DNA of 64,000 nt from Rhyzopertha dominica (Eukaryota > Arthropoda > Insecta > Coleoptera > Bostrichidae), in contig QCXZ01000137.1 in assembly GCA_025024175.1 (NCBI GenBank), positions 10,540,001-10,604,000 of the forward strand, written 5' to 3'. Every line of letters begins with the position of its first letter. Within the stretch, counting starts at the first letter, position 1. This document shows, one piece after another, positions 1 to 12,109 of the stretch. The notes below the pieces were generated by a model. It made no database searches. It worked only from the letters and a program-made list of their open reading frames with translations, and was not told the DNA's origin. The position numbers and the translations under genes were made by a program.

Positions 1-600
1 AGAGGTTTACTAAAATATTCCAGATAAGCATATGATTAATAAAAGTACTTTATTTATTTTGTTTTTTCAGTTGTTGTGTATTTAATTTTCCGAACGACAT
101 AGATGTGCGGGCGATTCTAATGAATGAGGTTCCTGTTGTTATTCGATTTATAAGTATTGACAAAATACTTATTCACACAATCCATGTACTTTTCCATATC
201 GATTTATTTTGGTGTTGAATATGCAAAATCCTTTAATCATGTAGACACAAAATAATACTAAACCGTCTGTTGGTGTTTGACTTGGGCCAAATAATGAAAA
301 GATAAACAATTTTGATAGAAGACCAATCACACGAAAAAATTAAATATGATATTACTTTTAAACCTCAATCATCCAGATGCTCTGAAGAATTCATCAGCAC
401 TACTAAATTGAAATATGCAATTGTGTACTTATTAAGGCTTGCGAGTGCTAGCTCTTATTATTCATGACTGCAAGACTTCTCATTTCTGAATTACTAATTC
501 CAATTCGTTATGCCAGCAATCTGCATTCGAAACGGCAGCATGGCAATTACAATTTTTGAGTAATTGCGCGCGGTTCAGAACCTCTCTCTGTCTGCATAAG
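1..600. other. AT-rich non-coding stretch
   Basis: No open frame of useful length, no terminal repeats and no recognisable TE protein on either strand. Low-complexity AT-rich filler. Confidence 0.4.
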
Positions 601-1000
601 GCTTTAATTCGATGAATTACAGCATCATCATTGTCCATCTGCTGTGCAGACCACCTAGGACGACGGTAGCAATAGACGGTAGAGATATTAGAAATTCATA
701 TGTAAAGTGGTACCACATCGAAAACGGAAATCACATATCACGTCAACTTTTATTTACCGAATGCTGGAACGCCGAGGTGCGCTTCGAATCAAAATACTCC
801 TCGTGACGCCTGCTTGATATTCTTACCAAAACACGCGGCGGCATTATGAAAATATTGATGCAGCGCCAATGAAGCATAGGAAGTAGTAGTTCAGCGTGCT
901 GGAATATGGCCCCTAGAGTAAAGCAAAACCGCAGGCTACTTGGAGCTGGCTGAATAACATTTGTGATTATTGTTATAAAATTAGGACGGAATAACATGAT
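600..1000. other. GC-balanced island, possible conserved non-coding element
   Basis: Base composition is visibly less AT-rich than both flanks, and the change is abrupt on the right, where AT-rich DNA resumes near 1000. Short open frames exist on both strands (64 and 84 codons) but overlap each other and resemble no family I know. The contrast with the flanks fits unique, selected or at least non-TE sequence. Regulatory function is inferred only. Confidence 0.2.
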
Positions 1001-2990
1001 TAAAAGGAATAAGAATCGCGGGTAATAAATGTATTACGCGTACATTTATTGGAAATGTAATGTGATAACAAATTATGTCAGAAATTAACTAAAAAGTTAC
1101 TAGAGAAAAATACAATTCAATTATAAAAGACTGCGTAGTTACAAAAAATTAAACCACGTAACTTATTGATAACAAGAGCTCATAACGGAAACAACAATAA
1201 TCATGAATAGACACCAATATTTTAAAAAATCTACTCACCTTTTGAATGATTCTGATACATACATAAAAATTGATAATGCCTCACTATAAAAATACAAAAT
1301 TAAACTAACAATTTAGTTAATGTAATAACTAAATAAGAAAATACAGAAAACAGTTAATGTGTAATAATGGGTTGACACCAAGAATGTATTTCATACCTAA
1401 AATGCATGAAACTAAAGTACCACTTAGATCGATGGTTAGTTGTATTGGTTCTCCACTATAAAACATTACTAAATATATCTTGAGTTTACTGGCTTATGCC
1501 TTTGACGCAAATAATACTGTTTCAAAGATTTTTTTCAGTTGGTGTCAGAACTGCAGCATACTAAAATACCACATGTTTATGTATTAATATCATTAGATGC
1601 AATATCACTAGCACTAGCAACATTCCTACTTATCTCACTATCAGCATAATTTAAAAAAAGATTGGAAAAAATACAAGAAAAATGCTCATTGGGCTGTAGA
1701 CTATTTGTTGAGTTTCTGAACCATTGTTTTCAAAACAATTATTTCGAATTTAATGGTCAATATTATAGGCATAGTTATATGACAATTGCAAAACGAATGT
1801 ATTAAATAATTACAGTTACCGTTTTACAAAAGATGTTCATAATATAATTACTTGCACCCATTTAATACATGATAAATTAAATTCTTTTCATGCAAAAATA
1901 CAATACACGGTAGAAATTTTTAGATGTCAAGTTAATTCGTTAACAAGAAAATGTTATAATATTTTATTGGTGCCAAAAATCAACTTTCTCGCTAAGGTAC
2001 ATTAATTTTTGCTTCAACATTCTATTTTACAAAAGATAAACATAATACTAAAATTAAAAAATAGAGAACTGAAGCTATCCCATCCCGATTTCGATGAAAA
2101 AAATAATTGCAATATATAAAACACATCCTATTTAAAAATGCCTACCCCAAAAAACAAAGACAATGACTAGGTCAGAGGATCAACTAAACAAGAACAATTG
2201 AAAAATAACAAAAAATATTTTAGAATACCATAAGTTTCCAAATTATCTGAAAAGATTACAAAAATATTAAATAATAACACTCCTAGTGTAGCACTAGTTG
2301 CGTAATTCCTGAAATTAAATCACTTTTATTGAACCTCTTACTTAGCAATGTAATTTATAAATGCCCTTGTAGTATTTGTGACTCAGTTTACTCGTATATT
2401 TCACAAAAAAGTTGTTACTTATGCTTTATTATTCTTCTACTACTGGAAAAACCACTTTAGCTCAATATTTTTTTAGTAAAACACATACATTTGATTTTGA
2501 TAAAGTCACAGTAGTAGGCAAGCAATACAATTATAAGAAAATTTTTTTTACAAGAAATGATTAGTATAAAAAGACATAGGAATAGTGTTAACAGTGAGCA
2601 AAATGTGGAAAATTTGAGCAATTCCTACTTTTATGTAATATACCTACAGGTATTTAACGGTTTAGGATGCTTATAGTCTGTCACAGTTTTCGTTGTTTTT
2701 TATGATTTGTTTTGCACCCTAATAATCAGTCTTGCTTCTTGTTGGTTTGGAGATTGTAGTTGCTTATTAGTCGATCTAGATGGTCTTGCTCCGTTATAAA
2801 GACAAGTTGTGTCTTGAAACAGAAATAATACAGAAAATTAACAAGTTTTTGATTTCCCTATCTTGATATGACAGTTGTGATATTTACAAATGGCTTCAAA
2901 CTAAATTAGGCCGAGTAAGTATATCAGTTTATTAACATTTGTCCTCTTTCTTTGCATACAATTGTCATAAAACTGTACGTTATTTTAGTG
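1001..2990. other. AT-rich stretch without recognisable genes
   Basis: Long AT-rich region with stops in all frames. The only structure I see is a 10-bp inverted repeat at 1024-1033 and 1041-1050 around a TTACGCG loop. No TE protein is recognised. Confidence 0.4.
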
Positions 2991-2997
2991 TTTCCCA

Positions 2998-3385
2998 AGG
3001 AAGGTTTTAACCAAAACGGAAACGTCGGAAAAAGTCAATATATCAATCAAAAACCTGCTTTTATTTGACGTAACACCAGCTAAAAATTTTTTCGAAAGAC
3101 AATTTTAAGCGTCACCACCTACCAAATACTTAATAGATAATATCCAAAACGCTTTTAACGAATTTGATTAGTTTTTTGATATTCATGCCTCTGGTTGTTC
3201 GTGGCAATGGTTAGGACACGCAGAATTTTTCTGAAACAATAAAAAATTACTAAAGTTTTTTCCTTTTCGTGGCTGTGTTTGTACATTTACATTGGTATTT
3301 GCGGGTAATTGGCATTAGAGGAACAAAAACCAAGAAACAGTATTGCAGTTATGTCACGTTTCGGTTTTCGGTTGAAACCTTTTTC
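2998..3385. mobile_element. Short element with imperfect terminal inverted repeats (MITE-like)
   Basis: The segment at 2998-3028 (core GGTTTTAACCAAAACGG) reappears in inverted, slightly diverged form at 3355-3385 (core CGGTTTTCGGTTGAAACC). The arms are about 28-31 bases and end in a GAAACGT-type motif. The roughly 390-bp body has no coding capacity. This is the architecture of a non-autonomous DNA element or fold-back repeat. I see no clear target-site duplication and cannot name a family. Confidence 0.45.
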
Positions 3386-3399
3386 AGACTTTGTTTTCA

Positions 3400-4950
3400 G
3401 TTTTTTTAATCGCTAAATTTTGCTGTCTACTTGATGTTTTGTTTAATACACCTAAGGTTGTCCAAATAATACAACTTACGTAGACAAAAAACATTATATT
3501 GCGTTCGTTTACCACTCCTCATAAATAAATCTTGCGTCTCTGGTAATAACCCGAAAATATAAAATTTTAAGTAGATATTAGTCATTTGAGGTACAATCCA
3601 GAAATGATTCAACTGTACCCCTTTGTCTATTCTTAAGGAGGACGTGAATAATGTATGGAGTACAGCTTTATTGACCTGAATAACAATGAACCGACTTCAA
3701 AATATTCTTTGGTGTCCATTGCCGTCGTACTTTGGGTGCATTATTAGAGTATGCTTTTGTAGATAATGAATTTATTATTTGATAAAAGGCAACGTTTAAT
3801 TAATATTTTCCTGTCTGCTAGTTTATATATAATTACGCAAATCTAAAAAAAACTTCATTGCCAGAGCTTTGAAAATTTGCCCTTACTCTAGGCCTCAACG
3901 GCGAACTACAACAAGCTACCCAGGATAATCTTGAACTTAAGTTGTACGAGGTGTTTACGTTCCTTTATGGCATCCCACTCTGATGTATAAAGTCATTAAC
4001 CGAGAATAACTTTAATTCTGCTTGGCAATAAAACGTTTGAACAAACTAATTAATTCCAGCTATAAAACCGCCTGCATTCAGTTTTTCAGGCCTTATCCAA
4101 TTGTCATCTAGCATTTTTCCGTTTATGGTTTGTTTGAATAGGACGTATTGCCCCGGTAATTATTTACTTTAGTACTGTTAATTTCGGTCATAAAATCCCT
4201 ATCACGCGGCCACATGCCCACACTTCTTGCTGTGGTGTACGGGGAAATTATACCATCCGAACTCCTTATTAAAGGAACTGCGTATAACTGTAAAAGGCTG
4301 CTCGTAAAGTAGCNTTCTTGCACCATGTTTGGCATACCGCTGTTTTCAAGTTCAAGGGTTAGGGGGACTCGACTTAAAGTTATTATTACAATTTACTCAT
4401 AGGAATTTACAGCAACTACGTATTATTTTGTATATGAAACGATTTGGATTAAATAATAAGTGTCTTAATACCTTTAGTGGAGGAATAAATCGCCAAAAAT
4501 GTGTCGTTTAAGGTTTTTGGCTTAGAACCAAACGAAACCGGCTCAGTTTTATGAAATACACAACTGGCTACCAGGAATGGCCATTTACGACATTTTTGGC
4601 TGGTAGTGACTTTTTTTATAAAAAACTAAAGAAATCGGAGTTTTCAACGCTTATCACCTAATATATCGCAAACTACCGGTCGTATCAAGTAAATTTTTTT
4701 TTGTACGAAAGTAGAAACGCTGGCCCTTCTTTCTATTGCTGTTAATAAAATTTAAATACATTGTTTGTTTTTTATCTGGCATTGTGAAATATCTGAAGTT
4801 TTAATTTGTATGTACTGCTATATTCGACCTGCGAGAAACTTTTTTATTATTTGAGATATGTGTACATATGATGCGTGTGAATTGTAGAGAAAGCTTTGGA
4901 GAAGTTTCTGGTGAAAAAATCTTCATGCGAGCTTTATTTTTTGTGATATG
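3400..4950. other. Unassigned region with a short minus-strand ORF
   Basis: Mostly AT-rich. On the minus strand at 4123-4335 there is a 70-codon frame, interrupted by one N, of more even composition. It contains the peptide RSSDGIISPYTTARS, which I do not recognise. Nearby short minus-strand frames (for example 3427-3612) could belong to the same decayed element but do not join into a family I can name. The sequence TTATCACCTAAT near 4651 matches the first bases of the transposon end found at 24743, which may be chance. Confidence 0.2.
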
Positions 4951-4974
4951 ATTTTTTCTTTGTGTTAATGCATA

Positions 4975-5487
4975 TTGCAGATGCCGCGGGCTAGCCGGCC
5001 TGATGCGCTGCAGCGCTACACCCTTGACGAATTGCTGTATTTACCGGTAGTATCCAGACAACCGCTGCAAATTGTTTTGAGAGGGTATTTTGCCACTAGA
5101 CTTTTGTATTTGTTTATATGTCACATTGTCGTGTATGTAATGGAGGTAAGCCAGCTGCTGTGTAGCCAAACTTTTACTTTAATAATGGAGTGCCTAATTT
5201 GTAATAAAGCNGTGGATTTCAATGACGTGATTGTTGTGCAGAATCCAAGACGGCAGGGTTTACTTTTTTATTGCAGAAAAAGTTGTACAAGTCAACAAAA
5301 TATTAGTGATGGTAGGCAAACCAGCGATGACGGCGAACATCCTGGTACTTCTCGAATACGTGTAACTCGTTGTGGCAGTTCATCTTCATTTGATATTAGA
5401 CGAATGTGTTTAATATGTCATAATACTGGAAAGAAAAATCGAAAGGGTCTGATATCCGTGCAAACAGGTAAAAATTTAAATGATTAA
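4975..5487 (+). pseudogene. Cys-rich protein gene, first recognisable exon (unidentified)
   Basis: An open frame of 170 codons with one N. The most natural protein start is the Met at 5185, giving MECLICNK with a CxxC pair. A CRKSC motif follows, then a second pair in CLICH about 70 codons on. Paired zinc-ligand knuckles separated by a Ser/Asp-rich linker recall a group of uncharacterised animal proteins, often TE-associated, that start with a C-x-I-C knuckle. I know the group only as a pattern and cannot assign a function. A pyrimidine-rich run ending in CAG lies just before the ATG at 4981, and CAGGTAAAA near 5463 looks like a splice donor, so this may be an exon. The segment between the QNPRRQG and CRKSC motifs looks shortened. 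A likely continuation lies at 6383-6729. Confidence 0.4.
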
Positions 5488-5717
5488 CAAATTAATGATG
5501 CTTATCTTTTTTACGAGTAAAATTTTACTCTAACTCTAAATAATTAAAAATGTTGCTTAACAGAAGATTGTAGACGTGAAGTGTTTTGGTTAAGTGCAAG
5601 GTAATATTTTCAAGTTTAGAACAAATGCTTGTCAAAAAAATAAACGCAAAAATTTTATTGTAATAATTGCTTCACTTACGAACTGGTCGTTCAACGTACG
5701 ACAAGATAATAACAGCT

Positions 5718-6139
5718 GCTAAAGAAATACATGATATCACAATGATTTCAAAATTAATCGGCTTTGAAGACCTCTTTGTTTACAATGCTAAGTATCGCTG
5801 CTAAGCGGTTGCTAGGAAAACTGTACGATTTTTTTTAACTTAAGTAATAGGTATCTTACATTGATTGCAGATGGTGTGTTTTTAGGTATTTACAGTAGTG
5901 GTCGTAGGTAAACATGTTTATGGTACTTTACATTGTAAGTAAAAAGGTCTTCATAGCCGATTAATTTTGAAATCATTGTGATAGCATCTCTTTCTTTACG
6001 ATGCGTTGCTAGGCGGTTGTTAGGAAAACTCTTTGATTTTTTTTACCAAGCTGGGCGATTTTTTTACCATTCGTAACAGGTATCTTACATTGATTGCAGA
6101 CGATGTATTCTTAAGTATTTACAGTAGTGGTCGTAGGTA
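5718..6139. repeat. Rearranged repeat: inverted and direct copies interleaved
   Basis: Two modules alternate. Module A at 5718-5776 recurs inverted at 5943-5999 (shared core CACAATGATTTCAAAATT). Module B at 5790-5910 recurs in the same orientation at 6000-6139 (shared cores GGTATCTTACATTGATTGCA and TTTACAGTAGTGGTCGTAGG). The order is therefore A, B, inverted A, B. The block lies between the two parts of the Cys-rich gene and has no coding capacity. It probably derives from a non-autonomous DNA element that was duplicated and partly inverted. Confidence 0.7.
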
Positions 6140-6382
6140 AAGTATAGTACGTAAAAGGTATTGTAATGCAATTACGCGCTCATAGATTTACGCGTCATGC
6201 GTAACTTTTTTATTCGTGCGTAAAATGCTTTTTACAGCAATTATTACGTAATACTTATACTATTAAGTCACTATATATCAAAACTAACCGCAATAAAAAA
6301 TGAAGGCTTCTACGACAAGTGCAAAATCAACCAAATCTAGTAGTAGTGGGGAGAACTGTTTTAGCAAAAAAAAACATTTCTT

Positions 6383-6729
6383 AAGAGGAAGAAATACGTA
6401 TTCTGCATAAAGCTGCCAGTACGAGTATATTAAGGAAAGATGTGGAAGGATTTCAACAAGAAAGTAACATTTTTTCGGCTCCTACTGAAATAAATTATTC
6501 AAGTTTTGTTAAACAAGTGCCTGAAAGAGTGCTGATTTTATTTTCATGACTAATAGACAAGTCGCTTTATAATGGTGCAGATGTTCCAATAAGTAGCAAA
6601 GCGGTTATTCCTTGCATTATAGTTATGGGTCTTTACAACAGAAAATTTAAACTTAACATATTTCGTGTTGGTTTAGCGTTGTACATTCATCATACAACTC
6701 GCAGAAGAAAGGTGTTAAATATTTAAAAT
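6383..6729 (+). pseudogene. Continuation of the Cys-rich gene, one in-frame stop
   Basis: Reading in the frame that begins EEEIRILHKAA near 6383, about 115 codons are open apart from one TGA near 6547 in the context ILFS-stop-LIDKSLYNG, where Trp (TGG) is the likely ancestral codon. The segment includes VMGLYNRKFKLNIFRVG and a basic stretch, HHTTRRRKV, before a stop at about 6727. A long frame broken by one stop in AT-rich DNA suggests former coding sequence. The position downstream, same strand and a plausible donor at 5463 make it a likely later exon of the gene at 4975. Function unknown. It could be TE-derived. Confidence 0.4.
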
Positions 6730-8130
6730 ACTTCTGCTTTGAAAAATAAAACAGCCCGACGATGACCGAAAGGTCGAAACCATTGTCGCCTTATTGATAA
6801 ATTTTTTTACACAATAAAGTGGCATAACGTAGTAAACAAGTGTTGAATTATTTGAAAATACAGTACCACATAGAAATGGTCTAAACCGTACAAAGGATTA
6901 AAGCAGATCTGCGTTGCTTGTTAACATTGTCCGCCCGTAAGCCCGTAGTAAACGCCGTTTACTAAACGGTACGTAGACCTAGGAGCCGTGGCTAGAGCTC
7001 AGCGCAACCGGTCATCGAAACATAAAAATCATAACGTAAAAACTATAGCACTTAACTGCGTACTTTTTATTATTTAAAATTAAAAACTGCTATATACCTT
7101 CCTTTTATTTTCTCTCGCTCAAAGTATACGCAACTTCCCTTAATAAAAAAATTTCGCGCATGTCGAAGTACGTACTATCTCAAACACCTAAGTTCTGACT
7201 TAATTAATTTTAGCCTAGTTTTATCAAATATTCAGGTAATAATTATAAACCAATGGAAGCGCACTTATATTTTCTTTCGTTTGAAAAAAATCTATTGTTG
7301 TATGTTTTTTAGTTTCTGAGATATCGCGCAATAAGTATTACTAAGCACAAATTTCAAAAATAATTATTTTCTCGATTTTTTGCAAATATAAAAAGAAAAA
7401 ATTATATGACGAACACAGCCATATATGTTTCAACTGGTTCTAAGCTAATTTTTATTATCTCATTAAATAATCTTCTTTTTCGCATGCATTTCCTCCACTA
7501 CTTACATTTTATAAATTTCTTCTTAATAGTGATTATAACTCTACCTGATTATGGGTGTTAATCAGGCTTTTACGAATCCAGTTACTTTGGCTGCTTTGAG
7601 GTTGCCTGCGGTCAATAAAATGTCAGATTTAGCCAATGTAGTGCAGCTTATTACCTTTATATTTTATTATTATGTAAAATTACAAAGTAAGCCATAATTT
7701 AGTATTAAAATTTTAACAGTCAAAAAGTGCATGTACCGTCTGTGACACCTGCCAGTCCCTTTGCTCGCCCATTCGAGGCCTAATTGATTCATTATGTCGC
7801 CTCGACTTCCTCCTGGAATAGAGAATAGGAGAGTATATTTATTAAGCCGTACTGAAGTTAATTTAGCGTCAAAACAGCCCACATTTACTTCCAACGCAAT
7901 GAATTGTCAAGATCAGGCAATGTCCAGTGCCAACTTGATGGATGAATGTGTTTGTGGCCCAATTAAGTCCTGCACGCATTCGGATACTAAGTCAATGCCA
8001 GTGCAATCAACACGAATACGGTATGCAAAGTTGAGTTTCGCGGGAAACGCGTTATATCCCAAAACTGAGGACATTTGTTACAGTGAATGCTTAATACTCT
8101 CTAAGCGGTCATACTCACTTTATTTTGCAT
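6730..8130. other. Unassigned AT-rich region
   Basis: A more GC-balanced patch lies at about 6900-7020, then AT-rich DNA. Overlapping open frames at 7794-8132 (plus, 112 codons) and 7670-7894 (minus, 74 codons) sit in a composition-balanced patch. Neither resembles a known protein, and their mutual overlap argues that at least one is chance. Confidence 0.25.
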
Positions 8131-8139
8131 GATAGTTGC

Positions 8140-8460
8140 CTCGTGCTCGAACCGGAAGGGTTTGTCGGGTAATATATTAAGGTCCCTTTTATGACGTCAT
8201 AAACAGACTCCGGGGTCTACCGGTAAGGCAGATTCCCCCTGTAATTCACGTCCATACGCGCGGATTAAGACCTCCGCCGATCTGCACAGATTACAAAATT
8301 TGTAACATTGTATTGTAGCAGGTACGTTAAAGAAGCGCTGTCTCTATATTGTCTTGCTAGGCGGTAAATTAAATGAGGCACATCGTCCAAAGTGATCGTG
8401 TATAAGCGCTTCCTTTGATCACCGAAACGGAGACCAAGCATTGAAATGATTTACGAGCAG
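8140..8460. promoter_or_regulatory. GC-balanced island with palindromic CRE-like site
   Basis: Less AT-rich than its surroundings. It holds a perfect 16-bp palindrome at 8188-8203, TTTATGACGTCATAAA, whose core TGACGTCA is the consensus CRE bound by CREB/ATF-type bZIP dimers. The TTTATG flanks resemble Caudal/posterior-Hox sites. No convincing ORF or TE protein. An enhancer role is inferred from the motif and composition only. Confidence 0.35.
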
Positions 8461-10090
8461 ACAACGTAAAAAATGTACATTGACGAATAACTTACATTTA
8501 TAATTTAGAGGAGTGGTCAGTGGGCATTCAGTTTTTGGAAGGTTTACTAGATTTATAACCACAATTTATCAGATCAGAAGGTTTATAGCGATAAACAGCA
8601 GTACTAATTTATTTAGGCTGATTCCAAGCGAGCAAAACCTCCTGGTTTTGCCATTAATATTATTCTCTAGCTTATCCTTCCCAGAAAGGGTGATGATGTC
8701 AATTCCTACACGGAGAAAATTTGTTATATGTTCTCCTAATGCCTCTGCCATAAAGAATAGCATTGACATGTTACTGGTCAACCGTAATTATCGCCTCTTG
8801 TTTTTGAAATGACTTTCAAAAGGACCATCAATATCATTTGCAGAAGTTGTTTAATACCGCCCAAGCGTTTGGATTTATCATAAAATATATGATTATTATA
8901 CAAATTTGACTAATGAGCAATCTGGCCACAACCATCGGCTTATCTTTATTCGTCATGTTGATGCCTCTCCACAGACCAACAGAGACGTTCAGGCATTCAT
9001 TCTGCAATTATCAAAAAATAAAGAGTATTGTTGTATTTTTTTTAATTTTGGAGCTGTTATTTTTTAAACTATGTCAAACATTTCAACAGTAGTACCACAT
9101 AGTCCAGCGTTTGATCGAGTAAAACCACGGTCCATCAATTAAATTCAAGTCAGCCATTTTTTGCAAATTATGCAGGGCAAACCTTTTATTAATCTAATGG
9201 AAGTATATCGTCTTAAAATACTTCCTATATATGGAAACACTAACCCAAACACCGAAAGTAATTACTTCTTGTTTAAGTATAGGGATTGGAGGTAATTTTG
9301 GCTTAGAATATCGGCAAAAGTTTCTGTGTCCATAGCTCGCGTAGTTTTATTTTCCATACGCAGCTGCTGGTTCAAAAACCTGCTACTATAATTATTGTAT
9401 CGACAATTTTTATTGTTTTTTAATAACCTAAATCTACTCTGGATGTTGATGTAATGTTACTATGCTACTTGTTAGCTACAGCAAATGCAATTTCAGTTGC
9501 GCCCACTTTGCTGTTTCAAGGGCTATTACCTGATTTGGCAAAATAATACATTTCTACCTGCTAAAAAATGTGCAATAATGGCAAAATCAGGTTCATAGTA
9601 CAGTTCGTGAAATTGGTTTTGTTGAGACAGATCATTTCTAACTTGAAAGGGAATCACATTTTGTCCTGGTTTGAAAGCTATTTCTGCGTCCTTCTAGACC
9701 CCGCAACCACTTCTCCAACAAAATTAAATGGCAAAAGAGGTCAGGTGACATCAGTTTGTGGCTGCTTTCGTTGTCTAACGTGTTTCTTTTCCCTTGAAAT
9801 TTTGTAATTGAAACTGTTTAGGACCTATTAAAATTTTCATAATTTTCAATCCGGAACACTCCTCTTGTAATTGTAAACAATTTTTTTATATGCATTTTGA
9901 CTGAAGGTGGCAAAGTTATAATTTTTTTCACAGTTTCTATTTGTACTACGTAAATTGTTGTTGTTCAATAACTAAATTAAAAATTAATACCCGTAATTTT
10001 TAAATGGCTTGTGGTACAGAAGAAGTAAAACCCTGTTATTAATAAAACGTGAGCCACCCTAAACTCTTCAATAAAGATGTAGAACAGTAA
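8460..10090. other. Unassigned region
   Basis: Contains open frames on both strands at 8513-8812 (plus, 99 codons; minus, 70 codons) and one at 9568-9807 (plus). I recognise none of them, and the complementary overlap at 8.5-8.8 kb suggests chance. No terminal repeats were found. Confidence 0.25.
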
Positions 10091-10440
10091 GTTAGCCGTA
10101 AGTATGTGAATATTATAATCGCGAAACTTAAGGAAACGGGCTCTTTTGAAAGCAGAAAACGTGACCCTGGACGTCACACCCTAAATGATGCTCTTCAAGT
10201 GATGGTTCTTGGGCATGTTTTAATGAATAACAGGCAATGTATGAAAAGAGTTGTTCATGAATCTGGCATCTCAAAGAGTAGTGTTTTCCGGTTTGTTTAA
10301 AACATTAAGTTTCTCCCATGGAAGATTATTTTTTGCAAGAATTAAACGACGATGATTACCGTTTAATTACGCTGATTATGTTGAAACCTTTGAAATACTA
10401 TTTATACAGTTGAAGGTGGACATTTTGAGTAGTACATTAG
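10090..10440 (+). pseudogene. Mariner-type transposase remnant, N- and C-terminal pieces
   Basis: The plus frame from about 10106 reads KETGSFESRKRDPGR, then VVHESGISKSSVFRF. This is the linker and second helix-turn-helix of mariner-family transposases with the SGISKSSVFR signature. After a stop, QELNDDDYR near 10335 matches the next conserved block. At about 10410-10430 a VEGGHFE motif resembles the GGHFE tail that ends many of these proteins. The catalytic domain between them is missing, so this is an internally deleted, inactive copy. No terminal repeats were confirmed. Identification of the N-terminal part is firm; the tail is suggestive. Confidence 0.6.
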
Positions 10441-10449
10441 TGAAATTGA

Positions 10450-12100
10450 ATAATTTTATCATTACTACTTCTGTCTCCGCTAAGTACCCTAGGCAGTGTT
10501 TTCAAAGGCTCGTTTTGAAGGGGTGGCACAAACATTCGATGCTCTTTCAAGTTAGAGATGACCTGTTTCAGCATTTTTTCCAAAGTTGGGCAATATCGGA
10601 GATTGAAAGGGTGCAAAATTAAAATGAGACACCTCCAGTGTTGTTATGATGTGTAAAAAAGATATTGAAACTGAAATGAGAGTTATACAGATGCGTTGCA
10701 TTCTTCGTTTAATATCACTGAAAACTGCTTTACATCTCAATGAATTAAATTTAATACTGAAATCAAGTTTCTATTTATAAACGACATTTATAGGTAACAT
10801 ATGCTATTAATAATTTCATAGAACATGAAATACAAAATACTGTTTGCCTAATAAGTTTACTTTTTCAGATATAAGAAGTTCTTTCTAAAGGAGAAGCCCC
10901 GGTTGTAAAAGAGTACTTGAAAAATAGAGATATAAAAACTAGAACATTCTGTTTCGACAAAAAGAGGCCTTTAAAGAGATATATGGATATCTTTTACATT
11001 CTTGACTGTATGATAAGTACCTTTAAATTGTTATTACACATAATATCTTAATAACTGTTTCTTGCTTTTGCAATAATAGTTGGTTGACAAAGCACAGGCT
11101 GATTTTTTATAATGTAGGAACAAAAAAAAGAACTGTTTCAACCCCGCCTCTTACCTGTCCAATATAATATCACCATAGTTGTTTGGTGTTAAGTACCCTG
11201 TCGCCTAATACGATTAATAATGTTTTGCAACGTCACAAAAAAGTATGTCCATTCTGGAATGTAATTTCTGAAACCACGGGTGGACAATAATCGTTTTTGC
11301 ATGAAATGACTGAAATATACAATAAAAGTTATGTAACTACGCCGCGGAGATACATAAAGCAGCCGGCCATAATACATATATCTCTGTGGCCATCGCAGTA
11401 AGTCAGGATACATGGGGAAGCTCATAATGAAAGGAATAGAATCGTTCTTTTGTTCTCGGCTGTCAAAACATAAAACAGTTGTCAATAGGTGGAACGGCGG
11501 GCTTCGCTGCAGGAGTGCCATAACGCGTGCCAGAAAGTTACTAGATTTATAACGGTGGACTAAGGCCAGCAGACGGACTCTGCAGCTACATGCTGTTATT
11601 TATTTTATGGGCAGACATAAAGGAATGGATCGTCGTTAGAATGGGCTTGCTCTTCAAATTGGAACGCGGCTGGAACTGTTTTTTTATTAAATGGATTCAC
11701 ATAGCGAAACTTTTCTTATTAAAATAGGTCAGCAATTTGATCTAAAAACCTACATCTTATATTTTATGGCGATCAGTTTATAATTGCTTATATGATGGTT
11801 GCAAATTTGCAGTAGAAAATAATAAGGTTTTAAATTCATCGCTGTATGGTAACTGGCACTCGTCTGTACTCTTAAGTAAGTATACAGAGTCTAAGTTAAA
11901 ATTGTCGGAAAAGGGTTTAAATGAACGTAATACAGCTTTAAGAGCTTAACAAACTAAAACGATTTGCAAAGATGGCGGTTGTTGAAAATAATAAGCGTCA
12001 AAATAACGACACTAGTTTTAGTGCAAAAAGTATTTTAATTTAAAAATCTTTATATGTTTTCTAAAGAAGTGTTATAGTTTATGCCCCGGTGAAGGAGAAA
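10450..12100. other. Unassigned region
   Basis: AT-rich except for a more balanced patch at about 11150-11660 that includes a 110-codon minus frame (11189-11521) of no recognisable family. Possibly another short non-coding island. Confidence 0.25.
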
Positions 12101-12109
12101 AAATCCCCT

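Noticed and set aside
4648..4665. Second end of the transposon family found at 24743 (TTATCACCTAAT)
   Set aside because: Only about 12 bases match, with no partner end or transposase in the surrounding region.
7794..8132. 112-codon plus frame with several Cys residues
   Set aside because: Cys spacing matches no known domain, and a minus frame overlaps its start; no other support for coding.
8513..8812. 99-codon plus frame as a gene
   Set aside because: The opposite strand is open over the same bases and neither product resembles a known protein.
11189..11521. 110-codon minus frame as a gene
   Set aside because: No recognisable domain, splice context or codon preference; probably chance in a composition-balanced patch.
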